Positions 9,755-20,682 are shown, counted from the stretch's first letter. The stretch: 64,000 nucleotides of DNA from Pandoraea horticolens (GCF_902459555.1 NZ_CABPSM010000025.1:1-64000); one strand, 5' to 3'. Translations and numbers: made by a program. The notes: generated by a model not told the origin, from the letters alone.

Positions 9755-11128
9755 TCAGACCGGCTTACGCAGATCGCGGCCAATAGCGTGGTACTCGATG
9801 CCGAGTTCCTGCATGGCTTCCGGATCGTACAAATTACGGCCGTCGAAAATCAGCGGCAACGACAACGCCGTTTTCACCTTCGCGAAGTCGGGGCTACGGA
9901 AGGCCTTCCACTCCGTGACGATGACGAGCGCATCGGCCCCCGTCAACGTGTCGTTCTGCGTCACACAGAATTCGATTCGGGCATGCGCCGCGAGATCGTC
10001 CGCGAAGTCCAGCGCAATCACGCGACGGGCTTCTTCGAGTGCCACCGGATCGTAGGCGCGCACACGCGCGCCACGGCGCACCAGCTCCTCGATGACACGA
10101 CGGCTGGGCGCTTCGCGCATGTCGTCGGTATTCGGCTTGAACGCCAGCCCCCACAGCGCGAATGTCTTGTCCGAGAGATCGTCGCCAAGGCGATTGATGA
10201 TCTTCTCGATCAGCACAGCTTTCTGCGTTTCATTGACGGCTTCCACCGCGTTCAGAATCCGCAGAGGCACGCCGTAGTCCTCAGCGGTGCGCACGAGCGC
10301 CTGCACGTCTTTCGGGAAGCACGAGCCGCCGTAGCCGCAACCGGCGTAGAGGAAGTGATAGCCGATACGCGGGTCCGAGCCGATGCCCTGGCGCACGTCT
10401 TCGATATCCACACCGACGCGATCGGCCAGATTCGCCAACTCGTTCATGAACGAGATACGGGTGGCCAGCATGGCGTTCGCCGCGTACTTGGTGAACTCTG
10501 CCGAGCGCACGTCCATATACAGCGTGCGTTCGTGATTGCGGTTGAACGGGGAGTACAGGCGCTTCATCATCGCGCGCGCCTGTTGGCCGTCGGCGTCGTC
10601 GCCCACCCCGATCACGATACGGTCCGGACGCATGAAATCGTCCACGGCCGCGCCTTCCTTCAGGAATTCGGGGTTCGAGACGACGGAGAACGGCACGTCC
10701 TCACCTCGTTTGGCGAGTTCTTCGGCCACGGCGGCACGCACCTTGTCGGCCGTGCCCACCGGCACCGTCGATTTGTCGACGATCACCTTGAAGCCCTTGG
10801 CGTACCGGCCAATATTGCGCGCAGCCGCCACGACGTATTGCAAATCGGCGGAGCCGTCTTCATCCGGGGGCGTGCCCACGGCGATGAACTGCACGTCGCC
10901 GTGCGCGACCGAAGCTTCGACATCCGTCGAGAAGTGAAGCCGGCCGGCTTCGCGATTTCGCGCGATGATCTCCTTCAGGCCGGGTTCGTGAATCGGCACA
11001 CCGCCGTTGTTCAGAATGTCGATCTTGCGCGGATCGACATCGAGACAGAACACGTCGTTGCCGACGTCTGCCAGACAAGCGCCCGTAACGAGGCCGACGT
11101 ATCCGGAGCCGATGATGGTGACTTTCAT
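9755..11128 (-). CDS. ugd: UDP-glucose 6-dehydrogenase
   Basis: A 457-residue NAD-dependent enzyme that oxidises UDP-glucose to UDP-glucuronate, a precursor for exopolysaccharide and for the 4-amino-arabinose that modifies lipid A. The Rossmann motif is [16 protein letters not shown], and the catalytic cysteine is in [13 protein letters not shown]. It lies 21 bases downstream of lapB and 17 bases upstream of rfaE1, inside the envelope operon. Confidence 0.95.
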   Translation of the reverse strand: MKVTIIGSGYVGLVTGACLADVGNDVFCLDVDPRKIDILNNGGVPIHEPGLKEIIARNREAGRLHFSTDVEASVAHGDVQFIAVGTPPDEDGSADLQYVVAAARNIGRYAKGFKVIVDKSTVPVGTADKVRAAVAEELAKRGEDVPFSVVSNPEFLKEGAAVDDFMRPDRIVIGVGDDADGQQARAMMKRLYSPFNRNHERTLYMDVRSAEFTKYAANAMLATRISFMNELANLADRVGVDIEDVRQGIGSDPRIGYHFLYAGCGYGGSCFPKDVQALVRTAEDYGVPLRILNAVEAVNETQKAVLIEKIINRLGDDLSDKTFALWGLAFKPNTDDMREAPSRRVIEELVRRGARVRAYDPVALEEARRVIALDFADDLAAHARIEFCVTQNDTLTGADALVIVTEWKAFRSPDFAKVKTALSLPLIFDGRNLYDPEAMQELGIEYHAIGRDLRKPV

Positions 11129-11149
11129 GATTGCGCGAACGTAAAGAAA

Positions 11150-12325
11150 TTAGGAGGCCGCGGGCACGTCGGCACGACGCGGCGTATAGGTCTCCCAGCC
11201 ATTACAGCCGGGGCATTGCCAATAGAACAGCCGCGCGCGGAAGCCGCACTGATCGCAGACGTAGCGCGGCAACGACTTGGTGCGTTGCGTGACGAGCTTG
11301 CCCATGAGTTGCAGATCGGACTGCGTATCTGGGGGCGCCGTCGCGGCGTGCGCTTCGAGCAGGCGCGTCATGCCGAGTGCGCTTGGTGCGCGGTGCATCT
11401 GCTCTCGCATGAGCTTGAGCGCCGCTTCCGGCCCCTCGAGGGCCATCGTCTTCTCGTAGACGATCTCGAGCAGATCGTCCGACGGATTCTTGCCCAGGGC
11501 ATCGCGCAGCACCACGAGTCCTTCCGGCGCACGGCCCAAGGCCTCGTACGCGCGCATCAAACGCTTGGCCGCCAGGCCGAGATACACCGGATTCTGTTGC
11601 TCGATCGTGCTGAGCACGGTCAATGCCCCCTGCGCATCGCCGGCGGCAAGCAGCATATCACCGCGCAGCAACGGCGCGCGCACGTTCGCGGGATTGACGT
11701 CGAGCGCGGCATCCAGCTCTTGCGTCACCGAAGCGATGTCCTTGCGTTGCAGCGCTTCCTGCGCCAGTTCGCAGTGGAACTGCGCAATCTCCTTGCGGTA
11801 CGACACGGCGGGATCGAGATCACCGAGCATCTCGGCCTCGGTCAGCGCCTTACGCCACTCTTTCTCGATCTGATAAATCGTGAGCTTCGCATGTTGTGCG
11901 GCTTTGGCGTACGCGCCCGTATGCAAACGGCCGAACGCCTCTTCTGCACGGTCAAGCAGACCCGCCTTGAGGAAGTCGTGGCCCAACTCGTAGAGTGCAT
12001 GCTCCTGATCGGCTTGCGGCAGATCGTCACGAGAAAGCAGGTTTTGATGCACGCGAATAGCACGCTCCGTCTCGCCACGACGGCGAAACAGGCTGCCAAG
12101 CGCAAAGTGCAGTTCGGTGGTCTCGGGGTCGAGCTTCGCGACTTCAATGAAGGCATCGATCGCCTTGTCGGGCTGCTCGTTGAGCAGGAAGTTCAGACCG
12201 CGAAAATAGGATGCCGGCAGATTGCGGCTCTCAGAGAGCAGGCTGCGCAAATCCAGGCGGGCGGCCACCCAGCCACAGCCGAAAATCACGGGGATGGCTA
12301 ATAGCCACCAGACCTCGAATTCCAT
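11150..12325 (-). CDS. lapB: LPS assembly/regulatory protein LapB (YciM), TPR and rubredoxin-like zinc domain
   Basis: A 391-residue inner-membrane protein. A short N-terminal membrane anchor (WWLLAIPVIFGCGWVAARL) is followed by TPR-type helical repeats. The C-terminus is a rubredoxin-like metal site with two CxxC pairs, CDQC and CPGC. In E. coli LapB promotes FtsH-dependent degradation of LpxC and so limits LPS synthesis, which fits its place beside lapA, ugd, rfaE1 and hldD. Confidence 0.93.
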   Translation of the reverse strand: MEFEVWWLLAIPVIFGCGWVAARLDLRSLLSESRNLPASYFRGLNFLLNEQPDKAIDAFIEVAKLDPETTELHFALGSLFRRRGETERAIRVHQNLLSRDDLPQADQEHALYELGHDFLKAGLLDRAEEAFGRLHTGAYAKAAQHAKLTIYQIEKEWRKALTEAEMLGDLDPAVSYRKEIAQFHCELAQEALQRKDIASVTQELDAALDVNPANVRAPLLRGDMLLAAGDAQGALTVLSTIEQQNPVYLGLAAKRLMRAYEALGRAPEGLVVLRDALGKNPSDDLLEIVYEKTMALEGPEAALKLMREQMHRAPSALGMTRLLEAHAATAPPDTQSDLQLMGKLVTQRTKSLPRYVCDQCGFRARLFYWQCPGCNGWETYTPRRADVPAAS

Positions 12326-12390
12326 GAATGCGTGTTGTCGTTGAAACAGTCGATGAGGATGGCGAGAATCTTACGCCGCGCCGCGTCGCC

Positions 12391-12684
12391 TTAGACCGGC
12401 GGCAGCATCGGTGGTTGATCGCTTGCTTCGGTATCACGCTGCGCACGCGCAAGATCGCGTCGCGTGCGGCGCAGTTCAAGGCGTTGACGCATCAGGCTCG
12501 GTAACGTGGCGAGCACGCCGATGACGCCACCGACCACGAAAAACGCGAGCCCGATCATGATGAGCGGCGCTGTCCACGTATGTCCCAGGAACAGGTTCAA
12601 CGTGACCGCGCCCGTGTTGGCAAGCGCGAGACACAGCAACACCACAAACACGATGAGACGAACGATCCAAACAATCAGCTTCAT
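12391..12684 (-). CDS. lapA: LapA domain-containing inner-membrane protein
   Basis: A 97-residue protein with two membrane segments (about residues 3-23 and 41-62) around the LapA-typical loop that includes NLFLGHTWTAPL, followed by a basic coiled stretch (RQRLELRRTRRDLARAQ). LapA partners LapB. The start at 12684 begins exactly at the first membrane helix and is preceded by AGGAG; a longer in-frame opening is GC-rich and unlike the family. It lies 65 bases upstream of lapB. Confidence 0.85.
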   Translation of the reverse strand: MKLIVWIVRLIVFVVLLCLALANTGAVTLNLFLGHTWTAPLIMIGLAFFVVGGVIGVLATLPSLMRQRLELRRTRRDLARAQRDTEASDQPPMLPPV

Positions 12685-12871
12685 GCCGAAAGGCTCCTGC
12701 GGCAGGCTTGCCGTATGTTTTGCGACTTGAGCGACCTCGCGCGCACGGTATCGACACCGTCCGCGCACCGGGCCGACACGTGGGCGTATTGTACCGGATG
12801 TGCTCCATGAGGCGTCGTTACTGCAGCGCGCTTCACATTTGCGTCACTTGTGCGCACTCGCGTCCGCAAGA

Positions 12872-12905
12872 CGCAAAAAAAGCGCCCGAAGGCGCTTTTT
12901 TTTGC
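12872..12905 (-). terminator. Terminator after ihfB
   Basis: The stem AGCGCC/GGCGCT with a CGAA/TTCG tetraloop is flanked by an A-run on one side and an 8-base T-run on the other. On the minus strand it lies 20 bases past the ihfB stop and would end the cmk-rpsA-ihfB transcript. The symmetry may let it work in both directions. Confidence 0.85.
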
Positions 12906-12925
12906 GTAGTAGATCCCAAAGGGCC

Positions 12926-13219
12926 TTATTGGTCCGACGCCTTGTGATCAACCCGCTCTCGCAATTCCTTGCCCGGCTTGAAGTGCGGCACGAATTTCTC
13001 CGGCACCAACACCTTCTCGCCCGACTTCGGGTTGCGGCCGACGCGCGGTGGCCGACGGTTGAGCCCAAAACTACCGAAACCGCGGATCTCGATTCGATGA
13101 CCGCGCGCAAGCGCATCAGCCATCGCGTCGAGAATTGTCTTCACCGCGAAATCGGCATCCTTGAGCACCAACTGGGGAAACCGCGCCGCCAACTGGTTGA
13201 CCAATTCAGACTTGGTCAT
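12926..13219 (-). CDS. ihfB: Integration host factor subunit beta
   Basis: A 97-residue DNA-bending protein of the HU/IHF family. It opens [17 protein letters not shown] and contains the diagnostic stretch [20 protein letters not shown], where the Pro intercalates DNA. It lies 12 bases downstream of rpsA, the conserved rpsA-ihfB arrangement. Confidence 0.97.
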   Translation of the reverse strand: MTKSELVNQLAARFPQLVLKDADFAVKTILDAMADALARGHRIEIRGFGSFGLNRRPPRVGRNPKSGEKVLVPEKFVPHFKPGKELRERVDHKASDQ

Positions 13220-13231
13220 AGGCCTTGGACC

Positions 13232-14935
13232 TTACTGATTCTGGCTGTCCAGCTTGGCTTTGAGCAGGGCACCCAGGTTCGTGGTGCCGCTCGCTGCCGA
13301 GCTATCCGACGACAGCTTGCTCATCGCCTCTTGCTGTTCAGCCGAATCCTTGGCCTTGATCGACAGGTTGATGTTGCGCGACTTGCGATCGATGTTGACG
13401 ATCATTGCATTGACGGCTTCACCTTCCTTGAGCACGTTGCGGGCATCTTCCACACGGTCGTGCGAGATTTCCGATGCGCGCAGGTAGCCTTCGACGTCAT
13501 CACCCAGCGACACAACAGCACCCTTCGGATCGACAGCCTTGATGGTGCCGTCAACGATCGAGCCCTTGTCGTGGATTGCCACGAAGGTGTTGAACGGATC
13601 GCCTTCGAGCTGCTTGATACCCAGCGAGATGCGTTCCTTCTCGACATCGATGCCCAGAACCACGGCTTCGACTTCGTCGCCCTTCTTGTACTTGCGCACG
13701 GCTTCTTCGCCAGCTTCGCTCCACGACAGGTCCGACAGGTGGACCAGGCCGTCGATGCCGCCCGGCAGACCAATGAACACGCCGAAGTCGGTGATCGACT
13801 TGATTGCGCCCTTGATCTTGTCGCCCTTCTTGAAGTTGCGCGAGAAGTCATCCCACGGGTTCGGCTTGCACTGCTTCATGCCGAGGCTGATACGACGACG
13901 GTCTTCGTCGATCTCGAGCACCATGACTTCGACTTCGTCGCCCAGTTGGACAACCTTGGTCGGGGCCACGTTCTTGTTGGTCCAGTCCATTTCCGATACG
14001 TGAACCAGGCCTTCGATGCCCGATTCCACTTCGACGAACGCGCCGTAGTCGGTGATGTTGGTGACCTTGCCAAACAGGCGGGTGCCTTGCGGGTAACGGC
14101 GAGCGATGCCTTCCCACGGATCTTCGCCGAGTTGCTTAACGCCCAGCGAGACACGGCCCTTCTCTTGATCGAACTTGAGGATCTTGGCGGTGACTTCCTG
14201 GCCAACCGACAGCACTTCGCTCGGGTGACGCACACGACGCCATGCGATGTCGGTGATGTGCAGCAGGCCGTCAATACCGCCCAGGTCGACGAACGCACCG
14301 TAATCGGTGATGTTCTTGACCACGCCATTGACGATCGCGCCTTCCTTGAGCGTCTCGAGCAGCTTGGCGCGCTCTTCACCCTGGGTGGCTTCGATCACGG
14401 CACGGCGCGACAGCACAACGTTGTTGCGCTTGCGGTCGAGCTTGATAACCTTGAATTCGAGGGTCTTGCCTTCGTACGGGGTCGTGTCCTTGACCGGACG
14501 CGTATCAACCAGCGAACCCGGCAGGAATGCACGGATGCCGTTGACCATCACGGTCAAGCCGCCCTTGACCTTGCCGGTGATCGTACCGGTCACGAGGTCG
14601 CCCGACTCGAGGGCCTTCTCCAGTTGCAGCCACGAGGCCAGACGCTTGGCCTTGTCGCGCGACAGCACGGTGTCGCCGTAGCCGTTTTCCAGGGCGTCGA
14701 TCGCCACGGAAACAAAGTCGCCGGCCTGAACTTCGACCTCGCCCTGATCATTCAGGAATTCTTCGATGGGGATGTACGCTTCGGACTTGAGCCCGGCGTT
14801 GACGACCACGAAGTTGTGGTCAACCCGCACGACTTCAGCGCTGATGACTTCACCAGCACGCATGTCTTGGCGGGAGAGCGACTCTTCGAAAAGCGCCGCG
14901 AAAGATTCGTTGGTCGAGGTTTGCAGGTCGGACAT
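13232..14935 (-). CDS. rpsA: 30S ribosomal protein S1
   Basis: A 567-residue protein made of six S1 (OB-fold) RNA-binding domains in tandem. The repeats are seen as recurring [19 protein letters not shown]-like blocks. The first two domains bind the ribosome and the rest bind mRNA leaders. It lies between cmk and ihfB, as in most proteobacteria. Its length is slightly over the E. coli protein. Confidence 0.97.
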   Translation of the reverse strand: MSDLQTSTNESFAALFEESLSRQDMRAGEVISAEVVRVDHNFVVVNAGLKSEAYIPIEEFLNDQGEVEVQAGDFVSVAIDALENGYGDTVLSRDKAKRLASWLQLEKALESGDLVTGTITGKVKGGLTVMVNGIRAFLPGSLVDTRPVKDTTPYEGKTLEFKVIKLDRKRNNVVLSRRAVIEATQGEERAKLLETLKEGAIVNGVVKNITDYGAFVDLGGIDGLLHITDIAWRRVRHPSEVLSVGQEVTAKILKFDQEKGRVSLGVKQLGEDPWEGIARRYPQGTRLFGKVTNITDYGAFVEVESGIEGLVHVSEMDWTNKNVAPTKVVQLGDEVEVMVLEIDEDRRRISLGMKQCKPNPWDDFSRNFKKGDKIKGAIKSITDFGVFIGLPGGIDGLVHLSDLSWSEAGEEAVRKYKKGDEVEAVVLGIDVEKERISLGIKQLEGDPFNTFVAIHDKGSIVDGTIKAVDPKGAVVSLGDDVEGYLRASEISHDRVEDARNVLKEGEAVNAMIVNIDRKSRNINLSIKAKDSAEQQEAMSKLSSDSSAASGTTNLGALLKAKLDSQNQ

Positions 14936-15047
14936 AAATGTGGATTACGCCGCTGACGTCCGTCTCCCGAGGGGGCTGACGATGACGAACAACGGTTGGG
15001 TTAAAGGTTACACAAAACCATGCCGGATGACTGCATGAAACATCCGG

Positions 15048-15743
15048 TCAGGCGCCTTGCGGGTACTGCACCTGCGCGAACCATTCGAGCACCTGAGCCA
15101 CCGCCTGATCGACGTTGAGCCCCGATGTGTCGAGCACCCGCGCACCCTCTGCCGGCCTAAGCGGCGCCTCGGCGCGGGTACGATCCCGCGCATCGCGCAC
15201 CTCAAGATCCAGCAAGAGACTGTCTATATTAGCAGAAAAACCTTTTTCTATCAATTGCTTATACCGCCTCTCGGCACGAGCCTGTGGCGAAGCGGTCAAA
15301 AAGACCTTCAATTCGGCTTCCGGGAAGATCACGGTCCCCATGTCACGGCCGTCCGCGACGAGGCCTGGCGGGGTCTTGAACCCCCGCTGGAGTGCCACCA
15401 ACGCCTGCCGCACCGCCTTATGCACGGCGATGCTCGATGCCCGGTTACCAATGGCTTCGGCACGGATCGCGTCGGTAACGTCTTCGCCGGCCAACCAGAT
15501 GCGCTGGTCCTTGAACCGCACGTCGAGCGTTTCGGCGAGCACCGACAGCGCCCCAGCGTCGTCGGGATCGATCCCGTGACGGGCGCTCGCCAGTGCCGTG
15601 AGTCGATAGAGTGCCCCACTGTCCAGATAGTGAAAGCCCAGTGCATCGGCGACACGGTGTGCCACCGTGCCTTTGCCGGACGCCGTCGGGCCATCCACCG
15701 TAATGACCGGAATCGAGTCGTCTATTACCGTTAAATCAGGCAT
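15048..15743 (-). CDS. cmk: Cytidylate kinase
   Basis: A 231-residue kinase that phosphorylates CMP and dCMP. The P-loop is [17 protein letters not shown], the NMP-binding region includes [14 protein letters not shown], and [17 protein letters not shown] is the family signature. The start at 15743 fits orthologues; an in-frame ATG 51 bases upstream adds 17 residues and overlaps the promoter region of the divergent mntH-like gene. A GAAGGG lies close to the chosen start. Confidence 0.93.
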   Translation of the reverse strand: MPDLTVIDDSIPVITVDGPTASGKGTVAHRVADALGFHYLDSGALYRLTALASARHGIDPDDAGALSVLAETLDVRFKDQRIWLAGEDVTDAIRAEAIGNRASSIAVHKAVRQALVALQRGFKTPPGLVADGRDMGTVIFPEAELKVFLTASPQARAERRYKQLIEKGFSANIDSLLLDLEVRDARDRTRAEAPLRPAEGARVLDTSGLNVDQAVAQVLEWFAQVQYPQGA

Positions 15744-15796
15744 CCCTTCGTCTCTGTCTATCCAACACATTAGAAAATAAAATCCCTCATCCAAAC

Positions 15797-15815
15797 AATA
15801 ATGATTATCATTTAG
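15797..15815. promoter_or_regulatory. Fur-type operator upstream of the Nramp gene
   Basis: A perfect 6-1-6 palindrome, AATGATTATCATT (15800-15812), with the flanking bases of the classical Fur box (ATAATGATTATCATTTA), lies 22 bases before the Nramp ATG. The same site is upstream of cmk on the other strand. It suggests control by Fur or by the manganese-sensing Mur variant. Confidence 0.8.
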
Positions 15816-15836
15816 AATAAAGCGCTACCGGAAGAT

Positions 15837-17165
15837 ATGACTGCCATGCAAAGCCGCGATTATCCCTTAGCCGGTCCAGAATGGGTGCCGCCACCCGCCC
15901 CGCAAGATAATGCACCACGCCGTGCGCAGGGGTGGATGGGATTCGCCGGCGCGGGCACCCTCATCGCCGTCGGGTATATGGATCCGGGCAACTGGGCCAC
16001 GGCGATCGCCGGGGGCGCCCGTTACGGATACACGCTGCTGAGCGTTGTGCTGCTCTCGAGCGTGATGGCGTTGTTGCTGCAATGGCTCGCGGCACGCGTC
16101 GGTCTGGTAACCGGCCGCGATCTCGCGCAACTCTCACGTAGCCAGTATAGCCGCCGCACTTCGTTGGCGTTATGGGGGCTTTGCGAGATTGCCATCATCG
16201 CCTGCGATCTTGCCGAGATCATCGGCAGTGCGGTGGCGCTGCAATTGCTGTTCGGCCTCTCGCTGCCCGTGGGCGTGGTGCTCGCGGGCACGCTCGCTTT
16301 TGCCATGCTCGGACTGCAAAGTTTCGGACAACGCCGGCTTGAAGGCGCTGTCGCCGCATTGATTCTGCTCACGGCGGGTTGCTTCGCAGCACAACTGGCG
16401 CTGGCGAACCCAGACTGGGGCGCCGCCGCAGCAGGCCTACGCCCACACAGCGAAGTCGTCGCTCAGGCGGGCATGCTCTGGCTGGCGACTGGTATTCTCG
16501 GCGCGACGGTCATGCCCCACAACCTGTACCTGCACTCGGCGCTGTTGCGCGTACGCGGCGAGGCGATGCCCGAGCGCACCCCAGCGACACTGCGACGCGC
16601 ACTGCGCGCCACGCACTGGGACACCGTGCTGTCGCTCGGCTTTGCCTTTCTGATCAACGCGGCGCTCCTGATTCTGGCGGCCTGCGTGTTCCATGCGAGC
16701 GGAAACACGTCGGTCGAATCGCTTGGCGACGCGCACAAGTTGCTCGCACCACTGCTCGGTAACCAATGGGCGGGAGTGATGTTTGCCGTCGCGCTCCTCG
16801 CCTGCGGCCTGAATTCGACGGTGACCGCCACGCTCGCGGGCCAGGTCACGATGGAAGGCTTCCTGAATTTGCGGATGAAGCCGTGGCAACGCGCGCTGAT
16901 CACGCGCGCGTTGGCGCTCCTTCCCGCGCTGCTGATCGTCGGAAACAACGGAGAAGCCCAGACAACGAACCTTCTGGTCTTCAGTCAGGTTGTGCTGAGC
17001 CTGCAACTGCCGTTTGCGGTCGTTCCGCTGGTCCGATTCGCTGGGGACGGGAAGCTGATGGGCGAATGGCGCGTGCGCGGCGCACTGCTGGCCGCCGCCT
17101 GGCTCATGGCGAGCGCCATCATCGCGCTGAACGGCATTTTGCTTTGGCAGACACTGACCGGCTGA
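15837..17165 (+). CDS. mntH: Nramp-family divalent metal (Mn2+/Fe2+) transporter
   Basis: A 442-residue polytopic inner-membrane protein with about 11 predicted helices. The metal-binding motif DPGN is in helix 1 (GYMDPGNWATAI) and MPHNLYLHS is in helix 6, both diagnostic for Nramp/MntH proton-coupled metal uptake. A Fur-type box lies just upstream. The gene is inserted, in opposite orientation, between aroA and cmk, which are usually adjacent in this group. Substrate preference for Mn or Fe cannot be fixed from sequence alone. Confidence 0.92.
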   Translation: MTAMQSRDYPLAGPEWVPPPAPQDNAPRRAQGWMGFAGAGTLIAVGYMDPGNWATAIAGGARYGYTLLSVVLLSSVMALLLQWLAARVGLVTGRDLAQLSRSQYSRRTSLALWGLCEIAIIACDLAEIIGSAVALQLLFGLSLPVGVVLAGTLAFAMLGLQSFGQRRLEGAVAALILLTAGCFAAQLALANPDWGAAAAGLRPHSEVVAQAGMLWLATGILGATVMPHNLYLHSALLRVRGEAMPERTPATLRRALRATHWDTVLSLGFAFLINAALLILAACVFHASGNTSVESLGDAHKLLAPLLGNQWAGVMFAVALLACGLNSTVTATLAGQVTMEGFLNLRMKPWQRALITRALALLPALLIVGNNGEAQTTNLLVFSQVVLSLQLPFAVVPLVRFAGDGKLMGEWRVRGALLAAAWLMASAIIALNGILLWQTLTG

Positions 17166-17282
17166 CGGCACGCGTCCAGCGTCCACCATGCCGCACCGTC
17201 CCAATTCACTGGGTAAGACGACGGCGAATCGGAAGGGCCGGCGGACTGCCGCGGCAGTTCAGCAGCCGACTGACACCATGAA

Positions 17283-18605
17283 CTACGACGCGATGCGCGC
17301 GAACTCCGCGAAATACGTTGGGAACGTCTTGGCAACGCACTTCGGATCGTTGATCGTCACAGGAACACCGCCAAGACTCACGAGCGAGAAGCACATTGCC
17401 ATACGATGATCGTCATAGGTGTCGATCACCGCATTCGGCATTAGCGAAGACGGTGGTGTGACGCGCAGATAATCCCCCCCCTCTTCCACCGTCGCCCCCA
17501 CCTTGCGCAATTCGATCGCCATGGCGGTCAGACGATCCGTCTCCTTGACACGCCAGCTCGCCACATTACGCAGCGTTGTCGTACCGTCGGCGAAGAGTGC
17601 GGCAACCGCAATCGTCATCGCGGCATCGGGAATGTGATTGAAATCCATATCGACGGCACGCAGCTTGCCGCTCGGCGTATCGATACCATGCACCTCGATG
17701 GCATCGTCGTGCAGCGTGACACGTGCACCCATCGCCGCAAGTGCGTCCACAAAACGCACGTCGCCCTGAATGCTGTCGCGGCCAACACCTTCCACGCGCA
17801 TCGGGCCGCCGCCGATCGCACCGGCCGCAAGGAAATAGGACGCCGATGATGCATCGCCCTCGACCCGGATTTCGCCAGGGCTCCGATACTTCGGGCCGTC
17901 GGCATCCGCCGCCGGCAGCACGAAGCGCGACCACTCGTCCTGTCGCACGTCAATGCCAAAGCGCCGGAGCAACCGCAGCGTAATGTCGATATACGGCTTG
18001 GAAATCAGTTCTCCCTCGACCTCGACAACAATCTCACCCGTTGCCGAAGGCAGCAACGGCAGTGTCAGCAGTAACGCCGTCAGGAACTGACTCGACACAT
18101 CACCGCGCACACGAATCGGCGCGACGGGTGCCGCCACGTCGGCCGGCTTGATATGCAGCGGGGGATAGCCGGCGTTGCCGAGGTAATCGATCTGCGCACC
18201 GAGTTGACGCAAACCATCAACGAGATCACCGATCGGGCGCTCATGCATGCGTGCCACACCCGAGACTTCGTAGTCGCCATGGCTCAACGACAGCGCCGCC
18301 GTCAACGGACGAATGGCCGTGCCTGCATTCCCCATGAACAGCTTGGCGGCCTTCACGGGAAACACGCCACCGCAGCCTTCCACGAGGTAATCGCGCGAGT
18401 CGCCGACCTGCGTGCATTTCACGCCAAGCATCGCCAATGCGTCGAGCATCACCTGCGTGTCGTCCGATGCCAGCAGGTCGCGCACGCGGGTCGTCCCGCG
18501 AGACAATGCGGCGAGCAGCAACACACGGTTCGAGATACTTTTCGAGCCGGGCAGTCGCAGCGTGCCTTCGGCGTGGCCGTAAGGGCCAAGATCAAGCGTT
18601 TCCAT
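17283..18605 (-). CDS. aroA: 3-phosphoshikimate 1-carboxyvinyltransferase (EPSP synthase)
   Basis: A 440-residue enzyme of the shikimate pathway that joins PEP to shikimate-3-phosphate. [17 protein letters not shown] is the N-terminal substrate-binding motif; [16 protein letters not shown] is the class I glyphosate-site motif with its sensitive-type Gly and Ala. Its ATG overlaps the tyrA stop by one base (TAATG), so the two are translationally coupled. Confidence 0.97.
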   Translation of the reverse strand: METLDLGPYGHAEGTLRLPGSKSISNRVLLLAALSRGTTRVRDLLASDDTQVMLDALAMLGVKCTQVGDSRDYLVEGCGGVFPVKAAKLFMGNAGTAIRPLTAALSLSHGDYEVSGVARMHERPIGDLVDGLRQLGAQIDYLGNAGYPPLHIKPADVAAPVAPIRVRGDVSSQFLTALLLTLPLLPSATGEIVVEVEGELISKPYIDITLRLLRRFGIDVRQDEWSRFVLPAADADGPKYRSPGEIRVEGDASSASYFLAAGAIGGGPMRVEGVGRDSIQGDVRFVDALAAMGARVTLHDDAIEVHGIDTPSGKLRAVDMDFNHIPDAAMTIAVAALFADGTTTLRNVASWRVKETDRLTAMAIELRKVGATVEEGGDYLRVTPPSSLMPNAVIDTYDDHRMAMCFSLVSLGGVPVTINDPKCVAKTFPTYFAEFARIAS

Positions 18606-19477
18606 TACTTTTCCTGTTGCTTGGCCCAGTCCGTTCGCGCCCGACTGGTGCGAGCGAACACGGCCTCGAGACCGGCACCATCACCGGTATCGATCAAATC
18701 ACGCAGTGTGCCGAGCGTAGCCAGGTAGCCATCGAGTTCGGCAAGCAATGCTTCGCGATTGGCCATACAGATATCGCGCCACATTTCCGGATTCGATGCG
18801 GCGATACGCGTGAAGTCACGAAAGCCACCGCCCGCGAAACCGAATTTCAGCGCGGCGTCGGGAGCCTCAAGAATCTGCGCAATGAGGGCGTACGACAGCA
18901 CATGCGGCAAGTGACTCACCGACGCAAAAACGCGATCATGTTGCGTCTCGGACATTTCCGAAACACGCGCGCCCGCCGCCTCCCACATCGCGCGCACTTG
19001 CGCGACGTCCTCGCGGCGATTGCCCGGTTGCGGGCAAAGAACGACGCGCCGGTCGCGATACAAATCGACTTTCGCTGCGTCGACACCCGACAACTCTGCA
19101 CCGGCAATCGGATGGCCGGGCACGAAGCGCCAAACCTCGTCGCCCAACGCTTCCCTGGCAGCCGCCACGGCGTCCGTCTTGGTGCTGCCCGCATCGGTCA
19201 CGATCGTATTGCCGCCAAGATGCGGACGAATTGCCGCGAGCAAGGCCGGCGTTTGCGCCACCGGTGCCGCGAGCACGACCACATCGGCCCCGGCCACAGC
19301 ATCGGCCATCGACACGGCAGCGCGATCGATCACACCGAGTTCGCAAGCCCGCGCGAGCGACGCTTCGCTGCGTCCCACGCCGACGACTTCCTTCACCGTC
19401 CTCGTCGCCTTGAGCGCACGCGCGAGCGAACCACCGATCAGACCGACGCCGCAGATGACGAGTTTATTCAAACTCAT
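18605..19477 (-). CDS. tyrA: Prephenate dehydrogenase
   Basis: A 290-residue NAD(P)-dependent enzyme that oxidatively decarboxylates prephenate to 4-hydroxyphenylpyruvate for tyrosine. It begins [17 protein letters not shown] (Rossmann motif), and [14 protein letters not shown] and [11 protein letters not shown] hold the active-site His residues. A longer in-frame opening exists, but it is basic and non-conserved and reads into pheA, so I start at MSLNKLV. It is 20 bases downstream of pheA with no hisC between them. Confidence 0.92.
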   Translation of the reverse strand: MSLNKLVICGVGLIGGSLARALKATRTVKEVVGVGRSEASLARACELGVIDRAAVSMADAVAGADVVVLAAPVAQTPALLAAIRPHLGGNTIVTDAGSTKTDAVAAAREALGDEVWRFVPGHPIAGAELSGVDAAKVDLYRDRRVVLCPQPGNRREDVAQVRAMWEAAGARVSEMSETQHDRVFASVSHLPHVLSYALIAQILEAPDAALKFGFAGGGFRDFTRIAASNPEMWRDICMANREALLAELDGYLATLGTLRDLIDTGDGAGLEAVFARTSRARTDWAKQQEK

Positions 19478-19497
19478 GATGTATGGCCTGCCGCTCG

Positions 19498-20580
19498 TTA
19501 TGCGCAGCGCGGGTATGACCCGAGCACTTTGCAATAGGCCGCATTCTGACGCAGGATATCGAGCGCTTTGGCGACATTGGGATCTTCGCGATGACCTTCG
19601 AAGTCGACGTAGAAATAATACTCCCACGCACCGCTCTTGGCCGGGCGCGACTCAAAGCGCGTCATCGACACGCCATTGTTCGCCAGCGGTTCGAGCAACG
19701 CCACCACCGCTCCCGCCCGATTGGGTACCGAGAGAATCAGCGAGGTCTGATCGTGACCGCTCGGCGCCGGGTCCTGCGTGCCGATCACTACGAAACGCGT
19801 GCGGTTGTGCGGATCGTCCTGCACATGTGAGAACGCGATTTGGAGCCCGTACTGAGCAGCCGCCGACTCGCCTGCGATGGCGGCAATCGTCGGATCGGCC
19901 GCCGCCATGCGCGCCGCCTCGGCATTGCTCGATACCGCCTGACGCTCCAGTTGCGGGAAATGCGCTGTCAGCCAGTGTTGGCACTGCGCGAGCGACTGGG
20001 CGTGCGAGCAAATACGCGTCACACCATCGAGCGTGCCCGATTGCGTCATCAAATTATGGTGAATCGGCAAGGCGACTTCACCACCGATCGTCAGCGGGCT
20101 CTGCAGCAACAGGTCCAGCGTGCGCGACACCACGCCCTCGGTCGAGTTCTCAACCGGCACGACACCGAAGTCTGCACTACCGGCCTCCACGGCACGGAAC
20201 ACCTCGTCGAGCGACGGGCACGGCAAGCCCTTCACACTCTGACCAAAGTAAGCGAAAGCCGCCTGCTCACTATAAGTCCCTGCCGGGCCGAGATAGGCGA
20301 CGGTCATGACCTTCTCGAGCGCACGGCTGGCCGACATGATCTCGCGCCAGATCGACGCCAGATTGTCGCCATACAGCGGACCGTCGTTAGCCTGTTGCAG
20401 ACGGGAAATCACCTGCAACTCGCGCTCGGGCCGGAACACCGGCGCACCGAAACGTTTCTTGACCTCGCCCACTTCCAGGGCAACGGCCGCACGTTGATTG
20501 AGCAGCTTCAAAAGCTGCGCGTCGATAGCATCGATCTTCTCGCGCAGAGGGCGCAACGATGCGTTCAGATCATCATCCAT
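19498..20580 (-). CDS. pheA: Bifunctional chorismate mutase/prephenate dehydratase (P-protein)
   Basis: A 360-residue enzyme. Residues 1-90 are an AroQ-type chorismate mutase (LREKIDAIDAQLLKLLNQRA). The middle is prephenate dehydratase, opening VAYLGPAGTYSEQAA, with VPVENSTEGVV as active site and NRTRFVVI after it. The C-terminus is a phenylalanine-binding ACT domain (SLILSVPNRAGAVVALL and the ESRP motif). Feedback inhibition by phenylalanine is therefore expected. MDDDLN was taken as the start by family resemblance; an ATG ten codons upstream is possible. Confidence 0.95.
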   Translation of the reverse strand: MDDDLNASLRPLREKIDAIDAQLLKLLNQRAAVALEVGEVKKRFGAPVFRPERELQVISRLQQANDGPLYGDNLASIWREIMSASRALEKVMTVAYLGPAGTYSEQAAFAYFGQSVKGLPCPSLDEVFRAVEAGSADFGVVPVENSTEGVVSRTLDLLLQSPLTIGGEVALPIHHNLMTQSGTLDGVTRICSHAQSLAQCQHWLTAHFPQLERQAVSSNAEAARMAAADPTIAAIAGESAAAQYGLQIAFSHVQDDPHNRTRFVVIGTQDPAPSGHDQTSLILSVPNRAGAVVALLEPLANNGVSMTRFESRPAKSGAWEYYFYVDFEGHREDPNVAKALDILRQNAAYCKVLGSYPRCA

Positions 20581-20682
20581 GGAGCGTATTGTCTTCTTAC
20601 GATGGGACATGGTCAGGCAGCTCGCGGTGCGATGTCCCGAGGGACGTCGGAAGGTTCCTGTCGCACCGGCTGTTCGCCCTCG

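Noticed and set aside
9722-12301. Long plus-strand open frame (over 850 codons) opposite ugd and lapB
   Set aside because: It is the antisense shadow of two certain genes; high-GC codon use keeps the opposite frame open. The protein is His/Arg/Val-rich and unrecognisable.
12800-14956. Plus-strand open frame of over 700 codons opposite rpsA and ihfB
   Set aside because: Antisense shadow; the repeated motifs only mirror the S1 repeats of rpsA.
17245-17258. Palindrome ACTGCCGCGGCAGT between convergent mntH and aroA
   Set aside because: It has no loop or T-run to act as a terminator, and it lies between converging 3' ends where an operator is unlikely; probably chance in GC-rich DNA.
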